In this document: positions 57,403 to 64,000 of the stretch, one piece after another
Layout: each line of letters opens with the position of its first letter
How positions within the stretch are numbered: the first letter of the stretch is position 1
NCBI GenBank assembly: GCA_024399135.1
Contig: JAKSHY010000007.1
Coordinates: 1 to 64,000 of the forward strand
Reading direction: 5' to 3'
DNA: 64,000 nucleotides
Source: Lachnospiraceae bacterium
GTDB lineage: Bacteria; Bacillota; Clostridia; Lachnospirales; Lachnospiraceae
The notes under the pieces: generated by a model
The model's input: only the letters and a program-made list of their open reading frames with translations
Told to the model about the DNA's origin: nothing
Databases searched by the model: none
Program-made: the position numbers and the translations under genes

Positions 57403-57417
57403 CCCAAGATTTTAGGG
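57403..57417. repeat. left 15-bp direct repeat of the islet
   Basis: The sequence CCCAAGATTTTAGGG is identical to that at 62034-62048. It lies between uvrB and the HTH regulator gene. Its last bases (GGG) begin the possible ribosome binding site of the regulator. Confidence 0.75.
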
Positions 57418-57433
57418 AGATCTGCATGACAGA

Positions 57434-58252
57434 TTGAGAGAACTGCGAGAATCAAATGGAATCAAAAGTCAGCAAAAGCTTGCTGAGATTATAGGAGTTG
57501 AGCGAAGTACTTACAGCCGAATCGAAGGCGGTCAGACAAAAACAATCAGCAGTGATATTTTGATTAGTCTTGCTAAGTTGTACCATGTGCCTACTGATTA
57601 TATTCTTGGGTTAACTGATATACCGGAAAATACCGGCTACGATATTAAGGAACTTGGTCTGTCGGTTGAGGCTGCGAAGAATTTGTATTCAAAACAAGTG
57701 AATCCGGACGTGGTTAATGAACTTCTCATAAATGATAAATTTGCATCTGCGACCAGAATGATGGCTATGTATTTTTCAAATTCCATAGCCGGATTCCTTA
57801 AGGCTCAAAATGATTTGCTTGATAGTTCGTATGACATACTGGACACCTTGATTAAGGAAAGCAAGATTCCATATGACAAGGATATGCAGGATACCAGAAA
57901 AAAGCTTAAGGCCGCCAAGTTGCCAAAAGAAAGCTTCGAGATAGACAAGATTCAGAAACAGCTCACTGCAGCTGTTCGGGAAATAAAGAAAAAACTTGTA
58001 AACGAAGTTGCTTCCAATGTAGAAGGTCCGAAGAAGCTGGAATTTGAAATTATTGAGAAAGTTAAGGAATCCGCATATGCAAGCCCGAGCTTAACGGATT
58101 TATCGGAAGAAGAAAAAGTATCTGTAGTCAAGAATACTATCATGCAGGGAATAATCGCTTATGCTGATATCAGTGAGGAAAAGATGACTCAGATAGATTC
58201 TTTGGTGAAGCAGATTGCCCTCCTGTTGATTGAGATATGGAAAGAAAATTAA
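57434..58252 (+). CDS. XRE-family helix-turn-helix regulator
   Basis: A 272-residue protein with an N-terminal HTH (IKSQQKLAEIIGVERSTYSRIEGG, about 10-33; DILISLAKLYHVPTDYILGLTD completes it) and a charged, helical C-terminal half of unknown function. No ATG is available: the TTG at 57434 or the CTG at 57422 must start it, because an in-frame TAG at 57413 lies within the left repeat. The CTG adds LHDR, the more usual family start, but the GGGAG then lies only two bases away. It overlaps the sigma-like gene by 16 bases. It probably controls the islet. Confidence 0.82.
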   Translation: MRELRESNGIKSQQKLAEIIGVERSTYSRIEGGQTKTISSDILISLAKLYHVPTDYILGLTDIPENTGYDIKELGLSVEAAKNLYSKQVNPDVVNELLINDKFASATRMMAMYFSNSIAGFLKAQNDLLDSSYDILDTLIKESKIPYDKDMQDTRKKLKAAKLPKESFEIDKIQKQLTAAVREIKKKLVNEVASNVEGPKKLEFEIIEKVKESAYASPSLTDLSEEEKVSVVKNTIMQGIIAYADISEEKMTQIDSLVKQIALLLIEIWKEN

Positions 58253-58926
58253 CGAAAGCTGAACGCAAAGACCGTCATAATCGACAGCTTTGTGTTCTTG
58301 CCAAACAAAATGATCTTCGTGCCCAGACGGAGCTTCTTCTTGAAAATGAAGGGCTTATCGTACAACTTGCCAAGAGTCTGGAAGTATTGCACGACTTGGA
58401 TATACATCATTACGGCGGAATCGAATTGGATGATCTCCTTCAGGAAGGTCGCTTTGCCATGCTGGAAGCAGCCAAGAGCTATGATGTTACATCGGTTACC
58501 AAATTCTCTACCTTTGCATCTGTTGTCATGAGAAATGCAATGAGCGATTTGTGTAGAAAAGGTGACTCTTCTTTCGAAAAGCAACTTGCCGATCATGGTA
58601 TTACTCAGGTGTTTCTCGATGATAATCCGATTGATGAAGACGGTGTCCCCGTAGCGGAAAAGATTCCTAGCAGCCGGATAAAGGATCCGGTAGGTGACCG
58701 TGCCGTATTGAATATTATGATTCAAAAAATGCATAACAGGCTGGAGCTGTTACCGGCACGTGAACAGAGGCTTTTGATGTATCGTTATGGGTTTGAGTCT
58801 ATGAAATATAAAACGATTGCGGAAGCTGCAGCTTTCTTTCATCTGACCGAAAAACATATGCGAGAGATTGAAGAACGCTCCCTGGCCAAGCTGAGAGCGG
58901 GAATGAATGATGGGAAAATACTGTAA
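58237..58926 (+). CDS. sigma-70 family RNA polymerase sigma factor-like protein
   Basis: A 229-residue protein. Region 2 is visible at about 35-105 (NEGLIVQLAKSL, LDDLLQEGRFAMLEAAKSY, KFSTFASVVMRNAMSD) and region 4 at about 170-222 (LPAREQRLLMYRYGF and TIAEAAAFFHLTEKHMREIE). No clear region 3. It could direct polymerase to islet promoters or belong to the sigma-like factors common on clostridial mobile elements. It starts inside the HTH gene, so expression of the pair is coupled. Confidence 0.85.
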   Translation: MERKLTKAERKDRHNRQLCVLAKQNDLRAQTELLLENEGLIVQLAKSLEVLHDLDIHHYGGIELDDLLQEGRFAMLEAAKSYDVTSVTKFSTFASVVMRNAMSDLCRKGDSSFEKQLADHGITQVFLDDNPIDEDGVPVAEKIPSSRIKDPVGDRAVLNIMIQKMHNRLELLPAREQRLLMYRYGFESMKYKTIAEAAAFFHLTEKHMREIEERSLAKLRAGMNDGKIL

Positions 58927-58976
58927 AACAAAACGGAAAAAGAGCATAGTTTTGTCACATACGTTAACAATGGTTA

Positions 58977-58985
58977 TGATATAAT
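58977..58985 (+). promoter_or_regulatory. extended -10 promoter for the AlbA_2 gene
   Basis: TGATATAAT is an extended -10 (TGn-TATAAT) in the 128-base gap after the sigma-like gene. No good -35 is seen at 17 bases. A leader hairpin (AAGTCGCA / TGTGACTT, 59021-59039, with one G-U pair in RNA) lies just before the next start codon. Confidence 0.5.
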
Positions 58986-59054
58986 CATAGGTGCGTATAG
59001 AAAAAAACGGGAGGCTCGAGAAGTCGCATATTGTGACTTTATCGGATTGGTGTT

Positions 59055-60596
59055 ATGGAACAGAATGTATTTGATATCCATAGATTTGATGAATATAAAG
59101 AAGATAACCGCAGAGAAGTAAAGGCTGCCGAAGGAGGACTACCTTCCAATCTGTGGGATACATATTCTGCCATGGCAAATACTTATGGTGGAGTGATTAT
59201 CTGCGGTGTTAGGGAACGTAATGATGGTTCTTGGTTTACAACCGGAATGAAAGATATCAGCAAAATAAAGAAAAACTTTTGGAATCAGGCAAATGATCAG
59301 CACAAGGTTAGCATCAACCTTCTTGATGAAGAGCGTGATCTTGAAGTATACGAAATCAATGATGATGTCATTTTAGTTATTTATGTTCCCGTTGCAGACA
59401 GAAGTAATAAGCCGGTATTCATTAACGGCGATATGTACAAAGGAAGCTTCAAGAGAACAAACGAAGGTGACTATCATTGCACGCACGATGAAGTACAAGC
59501 CATGTTGCGTGACCAAAGCAGACAAACCATGGATATGAAAGTTCTGGAGAATCTTGAAATATCTGTTTTGGACAAAGAAACCATAAATGGATATCGTGCG
59601 TGGTTCAACAATGAGCATGAAGGTAACGCCTGGACTAAGCTTTCGGATGAAGAATTTCTTGAGAGAATCGGTGCCGCTAGTGATGATACAAAGGATAGAC
59701 GGATGCATCCGACTTGTGCAGGTCTTCTGATGTTTGGACCGGAATATAAGATTACGAGAGAATATCCGAACTATTTTCTCGACTATCAAGCACACATGGT
59801 TCCTTCCGTACGCTGGACCGACAGGCTTCAATCTCAATCTCCCGACTGGTCAGGAAACGTTTTCGATTTCTTTACTATGGTATCGGCTAAACTGACAAGA
59901 GATTTGGAAAAGCCTTTTAAATTAAAAGGAATGGTTCGAGAAGACGAAACACCTATACACAAGTCTGTCCGAGAAGCACTTGTCAATTGTATTGCTAATG
60001 CGGATTTCTTCCTCTCACGAGGTATTGTTATCGATAAGTATCCGGATAAGATTGTGTTTAGAAATCCGGGTACCAGCATTGTGGGCAAAAAGCAGATGCT
60101 TCGCGGCGGAGATTCAGAACCTCGTAATGCAAATATTATGAAGATGCTTAATCTTCTTGGTTTTGGAGAGCATTCAGGCAATGGCGTTCCGGATATTTTT
60201 TCTGTATGGGAAGAAGCCGGGTTATCAGAGCCTGTGATTGAAGAGCATTTTGGTGAAGACGGACCAAATAAAACGATAGTTACACTCCCGTTAACAACTG
60301 GTGATCTGGTTATTTCTGAAAAAAGACCAGAAAAAACACCAGAAAAAGAACCAGATAGAAAGGCAATAGAAATACAGAAGCGGGTTGAACAAGTATATGC
60401 CTTAATTACAGAAAATCCGTCTATATCCAGAGCAGCAATCAGCAGAGAAATCAACATATCTGATAATCAGGCTAAATTAGCATTAGAAGTACTGAAAGAT
60501 CAAGGCATCATACATAGAGAGGGTTCTGACAGAAAAGGAATTTGGGTTATAGATAAAGAATACAGTGACGGTACTCCCTTTGATGGCGAAAAATGA
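59055..60596 (+). CDS. AlbA_2/HATPase_c_4 domain putative ATP-dependent transcriptional regulator
   Basis: A 513-residue protein. The N-terminal AlbA_2 (Schlafen-like) domain is visible (RREVKAAEGGLPSNLWDTYS, then AMANTYGGVIICGVRE; about 15-125). The central HATPase_c_4-like region contains REALVNCIANADFFLSRG and LLGFGEHSGNGVPDIF, and the C-terminus is a winged-helix (ISRAAISREINISDNQAKLAL). This layout is common in genomic islets of Firmicutes and is annotated as a putative DNA-binding ATPase; its role is not established. The ribosome binding site is weak. Confidence 0.85.
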   Translation: MEQNVFDIHRFDEYKEDNRREVKAAEGGLPSNLWDTYSAMANTYGGVIICGVRERNDGSWFTTGMKDISKIKKNFWNQANDQHKVSINLLDEERDLEVYEINDDVILVIYVPVADRSNKPVFINGDMYKGSFKRTNEGDYHCTHDEVQAMLRDQSRQTMDMKVLENLEISVLDKETINGYRAWFNNEHEGNAWTKLSDEEFLERIGAASDDTKDRRMHPTCAGLLMFGPEYKITREYPNYFLDYQAHMVPSVRWTDRLQSQSPDWSGNVFDFFTMVSAKLTRDLEKPFKLKGMVREDETPIHKSVREALVNCIANADFFLSRGIVIDKYPDKIVFRNPGTSIVGKKQMLRGGDSEPRNANIMKMLNLLGFGEHSGNGVPDIFSVWEEAGLSEPVIEEHFGEDGPNKTIVTLPLTTGDLVISEKRPEKTPEKEPDRKAIEIQKRVEQVYALITENPSISRAAISREINISDNQAKLALEVLKDQGIIHREGSDRKGIWVIDKEYSDGTPFDGEK

Positions 60597-60660
60597 ATGT
60601 CCTCGCGCCCTTGGAAAGTAGAACGGATTCCAAAACTTGAAGTTGTGGAGATGAAAATAT

Positions 60661-61161
60661 ATGGAATTGAGAAAATTAAATTTGCAAGACGCATATGTGC
60701 AATGGGAATATACAACAGCATTACCCGAAGATGAAAATGGACTTACAAATTCATTTCATGGTGTAAGCTGGAAAAAATACAGAGATGAAGTATTGCCCAA
60801 AATGATGTCATATGAAAATCCGATAAACATGCCTGATTGGTTTGTTCCTGAAACATATTACTATCTTTGGGATGATGAATGCTTGGTTGGCGAATTTAGG
60901 ATAAGGCATCATTTAACGGAAGCGTTGAAAAATGGTGCCGGTCATATTGGATATAGCATAAAGAAAGAATATAGAGGCAAAGGATATGCAACAAAAGGAC
61001 TGGAACTTACTCTTGAGATAGCAAGAACAATTGTGCCGGAGGACGAGATATATCTAAGGCTGCTAAAAAGTAACAAAGCTTCTTTGCGTGTAATGGAAAA
61101 AAATGGAGCAAGATGTGTAGGGGAAGATGAAGAACACTTCTTTATGAGAATATATAAGTAG
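60661..61161 (+). CDS. GNAT family acetyltransferase (RimJ/RimL-like)
   Basis: A 166-residue acetyltransferase. The acetyl-CoA motif is IGYSIKKEYRGKGYATKGLE (about 99-118), and NKASLRVMEKNGARCVGEDE is the C-terminal motif B. Resemblance is to the RimJ/RimL type that acetylates protein N-termini or small molecules, substrate unknown. A GTGGAG site precedes the ATG. It lies 64 bases after the AlbA_2 gene and is probably cargo of the islet. Confidence 0.9.
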   Translation: MELRKLNLQDAYVQWEYTTALPEDENGLTNSFHGVSWKKYRDEVLPKMMSYENPINMPDWFVPETYYYLWDDECLVGEFRIRHHLTEALKNGAGHIGYSIKKEYRGKGYATKGLELTLEIARTIVPEDEIYLRLLKSNKASLRVMEKNGARCVGEDEEHFFMRIYK

Positions 61162-61225
61162 TGATATCTATACAAATCACAGGTTTCGGGATGCTGACAA
61201 ACAGAAATTCGTCGGGAGATAGAGA

Positions 61226-61921
61226 ATGCAAGTTGTTATTTTTTACGGTAGCCCAAGAAAGGGAAATACATATATCGCAACAGAATTATTCAAAGATGAA
61301 CTGTCCAAATGCGGGGCGGTGAATTATCAGGAATTCCATATGCCACAGGACCTTCCGGAATTCTGCCTCGGATGTCAGATCTGCCTCGGTAACACCAATG
61401 ACAAATGCCCGCATTTTCAGTTTACAGAGCCGATGTATAAGGCAATCATGAATGCAGATGCTTTGATATTCACATCGCCACATTACGGTGCAAGTACTGT
61501 TCCTGCTGGTATGAAGAACTTATTGGATCATTTTGACTTTTTCACATTGACGGTTGCTCCAAGAAAAGAAATATTTACGAAAAAAGCCTTTATCTTGACG
61601 ACGGGAACAGGTTCAGCCGCAGGAATCCGGATGCTTCGAAAGTGCTTAAAAGGCTGGGGAATCAACAGAGTTCGCTCTGTCGGAATAAAACTGTATACGA
61701 ACCGGTGGAAAAGTATGCAGCCAAAGAAACAGGCAAATCAGGAAAAACGGATTCGCCGAGCAGCACGGCAGTTTTATAATCTGAAGAAGAAGCCAGCCTA
61801 TGTTTCTACAGTCTTTATGTACTATGTCAATAAATTTGTCATCAGGAAGTATGTCGGAGAAGGAAATTATCCTTACGAATATTGGAAATCAAATGGATAT
61901 TTTGATAAACGACCTTTTTGA
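61226..61921 (+). CDS. flavodoxin-family NAD(P)H-dependent oxidoreductase
   Basis: A 231-residue FMN-binding-like protein. The N-terminal phosphate-binding loop is VVIFYGSPRKGNTYIATELF (about 3-22). A cysteine-rich loop, FCLGCQICLGNTNDKCPHF, and TSPHYGASTVPAGMKNLLDH are typical of the NADPH-dependent FMN reductase/iron-sulfur flavoprotein group. The basic C-terminal part (about 150-231) is longer than simple members. Cys positions may bind a metal or serve redox. It is the last gene of the islet, 64 bases after GNAT. Confidence 0.88.
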   Translation: MQVVIFYGSPRKGNTYIATELFKDELSKCGAVNYQEFHMPQDLPEFCLGCQICLGNTNDKCPHFQFTEPMYKAIMNADALIFTSPHYGASTVPAGMKNLLDHFDFFTLTVAPRKEIFTKKAFILTTGTGSAAGIRMLRKCLKGWGINRVRSVGIKLYTNRWKSMQPKKQANQEKRIRRAARQFYNLKKKPAYVSTVFMYYVNKFVIRKYVGEGNYPYEYWKSNGYFDKRPF

Positions 61922-62136
61922 TTGGCCCTTCCCGTCGGTGACAAATTTGAATTGACCGAGCTCTTTAGAGCGAGGGATAACAATTGAACGTAAGTTCAAT
62001 TGTATGGGGAAATAGATATCTTTGAATTTATGCCCCAAGATTTTAGGGCTCTTAAGCTCTTAGAGCCTTAAAATTCTAAAAGATCCCTCTCGCAAAATAT
62101 GCAGAAGTACACGTGTGTGTGGCATACGAACCGTCC
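61922..62136. other. palindrome-rich gap at the right islet end
   Basis: No gene is seen in these 215 bases. They hold GCTCTTTAGAGC (61960-61971), inverted arms CAATTGAAC / GTTCAATTG around GTAA (61981-62002), the right direct repeat, and a hairpin GGCTCT / AGAGCC (62047-62067). The last, on the minus strand, could end transcription from the FecR-domain gene, though a T run is lacking. Confidence 0.6.
62034..62048. repeat. right 15-bp direct repeat of the islet
   Basis: The sequence CCCAAGATTTTAGGG is an exact copy of 57403-57417, in the same orientation, 4.6 kb away. Confidence 0.75.
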
Positions 62137-63642
62137 CTACTCTCTTACCCATCCGTCAAGAACATAGCCTTTTCCCTCCGTCCATTTATACTCAGCAGAG
62201 TAGTTACAGTCACTCTCCGCACAATGAATGTATAATGGGTCAGCTTCTTTAGTTGACGGAATAGCATCATCTCCTAATGTGTGCCCCTTGCTATCTGGTT
62301 CTAATACTTCCTTAAAACGAGTACATGCTCTCCCAGCATCAGTATCTAATACACGCGTACAATAATACTGTCTTATTCCTGCTTCTGTGCAAGTTGGGGG
62401 TTTAACCTGGACCCATTCTCCCCAATCATGCTCGGCATATCTATTTCTTGTTGACTGCTCTATATCTTGTCCACATTTATCACATCTTTTATATATTGCA
62501 ATTATTAATTCTTCACAGTTATATGGAGTACCTTCCGTCACGTCTTTTTCTATCTCAGGTCCAACTAGGGTGTGTGCTGCAGGAATTGTTTCTTCCTTTG
62601 TTTGGTGGCAGCCTGTACAGGTCAGGGTTCTAATTCCGTCCTCTACACAAGTAGCCGCCTTGGTAACTACACCCTCGTCCCACGAATGTGTATGCACAGG
62701 TACTCCACTGTCCGAGGTAGAATCATTACTCGAGTCTGATGATGTGGCCGACGAAGGTGCGCTTTGTGTAACAGTTCCCACATTTTCCAAAGTCTTAGCA
62801 CTGATATCTGCTCCAACCATTGCATTAATCACGCTTTGTACATCCTTGCCAGACTCTTTAGCAACAGCCATCACTTCTGTAACCTGCTTTACCATATCTT
62901 GTGAAACAGACGTTACAGCCTCTTCCACACTGATATTTCCAATTTTAGAGCCTGTTGTCTTTATTACTCTATCCTTAAGCACAGGATTCTGTGCAATCTG
63001 AAGCTTCGAAAAGCCTGAAATATCATCCTTTTTTACAGCCTTTGTTACAACACTAATTCCTGAATCCGTAGGCTTTAGCTCAACCTTTTTCCCTGATAAG
63101 ACCTCTACTGGTTTTAACTGTCCCGTGGTCACATCTACAACCACGCAGTCAATCTTTCCATCAAGGCCTACAATTGTAGTATTTCCATTTTCAATGCTGA
63201 TTTCAGCAGAGGTACCCTTATTAATACTAGCTACCATACTTTTTGTACGGATTATCAGACTTTCATCCTTCTCAAGATCCTTTGATATATCAAAGAACGC
63301 CTTTCCCAAAGTTACATCCACAACATGATTCTTCCCTGTTGACGTAAACTCAACCTTAGATAAAGCATCCATTTTAATAAGCTTATTATCATCAAGATTA
63401 ATCCAGGCATAGCTGGCTGCACTAGTCGCAATATTATAGCCACTTAAAAGCTTCATATTATTGGTTGCTTTTTGTGGTTTATTTACTGTATCAAATACAG
63501 CTACTATTCCCTGAGTCTTAGACAGTCTCATGCCCTGATATGCTGTGCCTTCTGCTGCCTGAGCCGGTACTGTGGTGGCAAGCAGGCTTAAGATAATACC
63601 TGTCATAGCCAAAAATCTTGTAACGATGTGTCTATTTTTCAT
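62137..63642 (-). CDS. secreted FecR-domain protein with Cys/His repeats
   Basis: A 501-residue exported protein. The ATG at 63642 follows AAAGGAC and gives a signal peptide (FLAMTGIILSLLATTVPAQA); a longer start at 63708 is rejected because it lies upstream of the -10. A FecR-like domain (about 40-195: LSGYNIATSAASYAWINLDD, SMVASINKGTSAEISIENGN) is followed by a Ser-rich linker. Three Cys/His repeats end it (HSWDEGVVTKAATCVEDGI; HDWGEWVQVKPPTCTEAGI; HCAESDC). No sortase motif is seen. Function unknown, perhaps surface sensing or binding. Confidence 0.82.
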   Translation of the reverse strand: MKNRHIVTRFLAMTGIILSLLATTVPAQAAEGTAYQGMRLSKTQGIVAVFDTVNKPQKATNNMKLLSGYNIATSAASYAWINLDDNKLIKMDALSKVEFTSTGKNHVVDVTLGKAFFDISKDLEKDESLIIRTKSMVASINKGTSAEISIENGNTTIVGLDGKIDCVVVDVTTGQLKPVEVLSGKKVELKPTDSGISVVTKAVKKDDISGFSKLQIAQNPVLKDRVIKTTGSKIGNISVEEAVTSVSQDMVKQVTEVMAVAKESGKDVQSVINAMVGADISAKTLENVGTVTQSAPSSATSSDSSNDSTSDSGVPVHTHSWDEGVVTKAATCVEDGIRTLTCTGCHQTKEETIPAAHTLVGPEIEKDVTEGTPYNCEELIIAIYKRCDKCGQDIEQSTRNRYAEHDWGEWVQVKPPTCTEAGIRQYYCTRVLDTDAGRACTRFKEVLEPDSKGHTLGDDAIPSTKEADPLYIHCAESDCNYSAEYKWTEGKGYVLDGWVRE

Positions 63643-63679
63643 ATATGTCCTTTCATAATTGCCAAAATATCCTACTATT

Positions 63680-63708
63680 ATAATAGTGCGACTATTTATG
63701 TGAGTCAA
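63680..63708 (-). promoter_or_regulatory. promoter of the FecR-domain gene
   Basis: TTGACT (-35) and TATTAT (-10) lie 17 bases apart on the minus strand, 38 bases upstream of the ATG. The -10 is in a perfect 14-bp palindrome ACTATTATAATAGT, which may be an operator. Confidence 0.7.
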
Positions 63709-63795
63709 CTTTTGTTACAATTCTCGAAAAATTATCATCATTTTACGAATACAACTCACCAATTCATCTCATATCATAGAGTCCCGATCAAAAAT

Positions 63796-63818
63796 AAAGG
63801 GAGCAATCTGCTCCCTTT
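63796..63818 (-). terminator. intrinsic terminator of the partial gene at the right edge
   Basis: A perfect 10-bp stem (AAAGGGAGCA / TGCTCCCTTT, 3-nt loop), with TTTATTTTT on the minus strand, lies about 10 bases past the stop of the partial gene. Confidence 0.9.
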
Positions 63819-63826
63819 CGTCCTAA

Positions 63827-64000
63827 TCACATATTCTTAGTTGCCAATACGCTTGTAATTCCAGCTATCTTAGTGTCGAATATTCCTGCGAACTCATTGT
63901 CACCATGTTTTTTATGTTCATAGTTCTGATAAGTCGCTGATCCTCCACCCCATGAGTTACCGGTATTTGATGCGTTAATAGCAACTATTTTGAATGTGCT
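63827..64000 (-). CDS. C-terminal fragment of an unknown protein (5' end outside window)
   Basis: The last 57 residues of a minus-strand gene, open to the window edge, ending at TGA (63827-63829). The fragment contains SNTGNSWGGGSATYQNYEHK and FDTKIAGITSVLATKNM and is glycine- and polar-rich. I do not recognise it; a terminator lies just beyond its stop, which supports a real gene end. Confidence 0.65.
   Translation of the reverse strand, partial: STFKIVAINASNTGNSWGGGSATYQNYEHKKHGDNEFAGIFDTKIAGITSVLATKNM

Larger units (their letters stand above)
57403..62048 (+). mobile_element. candidate integrated islet between 15-bp direct repeats
   Basis: Five plus-strand genes (HTH regulator, sigma-like factor, AlbA_2 ATPase-like protein, GNAT, flavodoxin-like reductase) lie in an otherwise minus-strand region and are bracketed by identical 15-bp repeats. 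Arginine codons in the first genes are often CGN, unlike the AGA/AGG preference of neighbours. No integrase or transposase is present, so the mechanism is unknown. The boundaries are inferred from the repeats alone. Confidence 0.5.

Noticed and set aside
58249-58734. 161-codon open frame opposite the sigma-like gene
   Set aside because: The sigma regions on the plus strand are convincing; the minus frame has no domain or ribosome binding site.
59834-60457. 207-codon open frame opposite the AlbA_2 gene
   Set aside because: Shadow of a coding region with clear domains; the protein has no recognised features.
57403-62048. Prophage or full conjugative element in the islet
   Set aside because: No capsid, tail, relaxase, integrase or transposase gene was found; only about 4.6 kb long.
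62387-63001. 204-codon open frame opposite the FecR-domain gene
   Set aside because: It lies wholly inside a well-supported secreted protein gene on the other strand and has no ribosome binding site or recognisable domain.

Overview
This window looks like chromosome from a motile, low-GC, anaerobic Firmicute, most likely a member of the Lachnospiraceae (Butyrivibrio/Lachnospira-like). The pointers are Clostridia-style housekeeping genes (DUF5711, CvpA, the mbl-flhO-flhP order, cdaA-cdaR, recD2, a YvyF-type flagellar operon protein), Gram-positive AGGAGG ribosome binding sites and AGA-rich arginine codons. Genus is inference; there is no rRNA gene to confirm it. No rRNA, tRNA, CRISPR array, insertion sequence or classical prophage was seen. 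No gene-free stretch exceeds about 250 bases.

Nearly everything is on the minus strand. Reading the minus strand from the high-coordinate end: a partial gene (63827-64000) and a secreted FecR-domain protein come first. A plus-strand islet of five genes follows (57434-61921), bracketed by exact 15-bp direct repeats. Next is uvrB-uvrA, behind a candidate LexA box and a hairpin that covers the uvrB Shine-Dalgarno. A long run of closely packed genes follows: mbl, flhO, flhP, a FlgJ-type rod protein, recD2, comF, yvyF-like, two membrane proteins, cdaA and cdaR. HPr has its own promoter. A plus-strand DUF3048 lipoprotein separates this from the next block.

From 40666 down to 17688 some 20 genes run head to tail. 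They supply nucleotide sugars (rfbD, gmd, fcl) and an EpsG/Wzy-type polysaccharide pathway: priming glycosyltransferase, chain-length protein with a degenerate kinase-like tail, seven glycosyltransferases and a polymerase. Interspersed are an aconitase-family hydratase, a zinc-ribbon membrane protein, a TPM protein, metG, a lipase-like hydrolase and a small membrane protein. No flippase is visible. A separate promoter at 17646-17674 drives GNAT, YesL-like and diguanylate cyclase genes, which end at a strong terminator (14761-14792).

The last block (14710 to 113) has an orphan MsmX/UgpC-type ATPase, then a PucR/CdaR-type regulator, a radical-SAM activase, tadA, a cytosolic sugar-sensor-GGDEF-EAL protein, pseF, pseG, phosphofructokinase, dnaX, ybaB, recR, galM, DUF5711, a CvpA-like protein and a small acidic protein.

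Two themes link the window. One is the cell surface: polysaccharide, pseudaminic acid, flagellar rod and cell-shape genes. The other is cyclic dinucleotide control: one probable c-di-GMP synthase, one probable c-di-GMP phosphodiesterase and the c-di-AMP synthase CdaA. The most unusual items are the repeat-bracketed islet, the Wzz/pseudo-tyrosine-kinase fusion, the sensor-GGDEF-EAL protein beside pseF/pseG, the atypical phosphofructokinase and aconitase-like active sites, and the uvrB leader.
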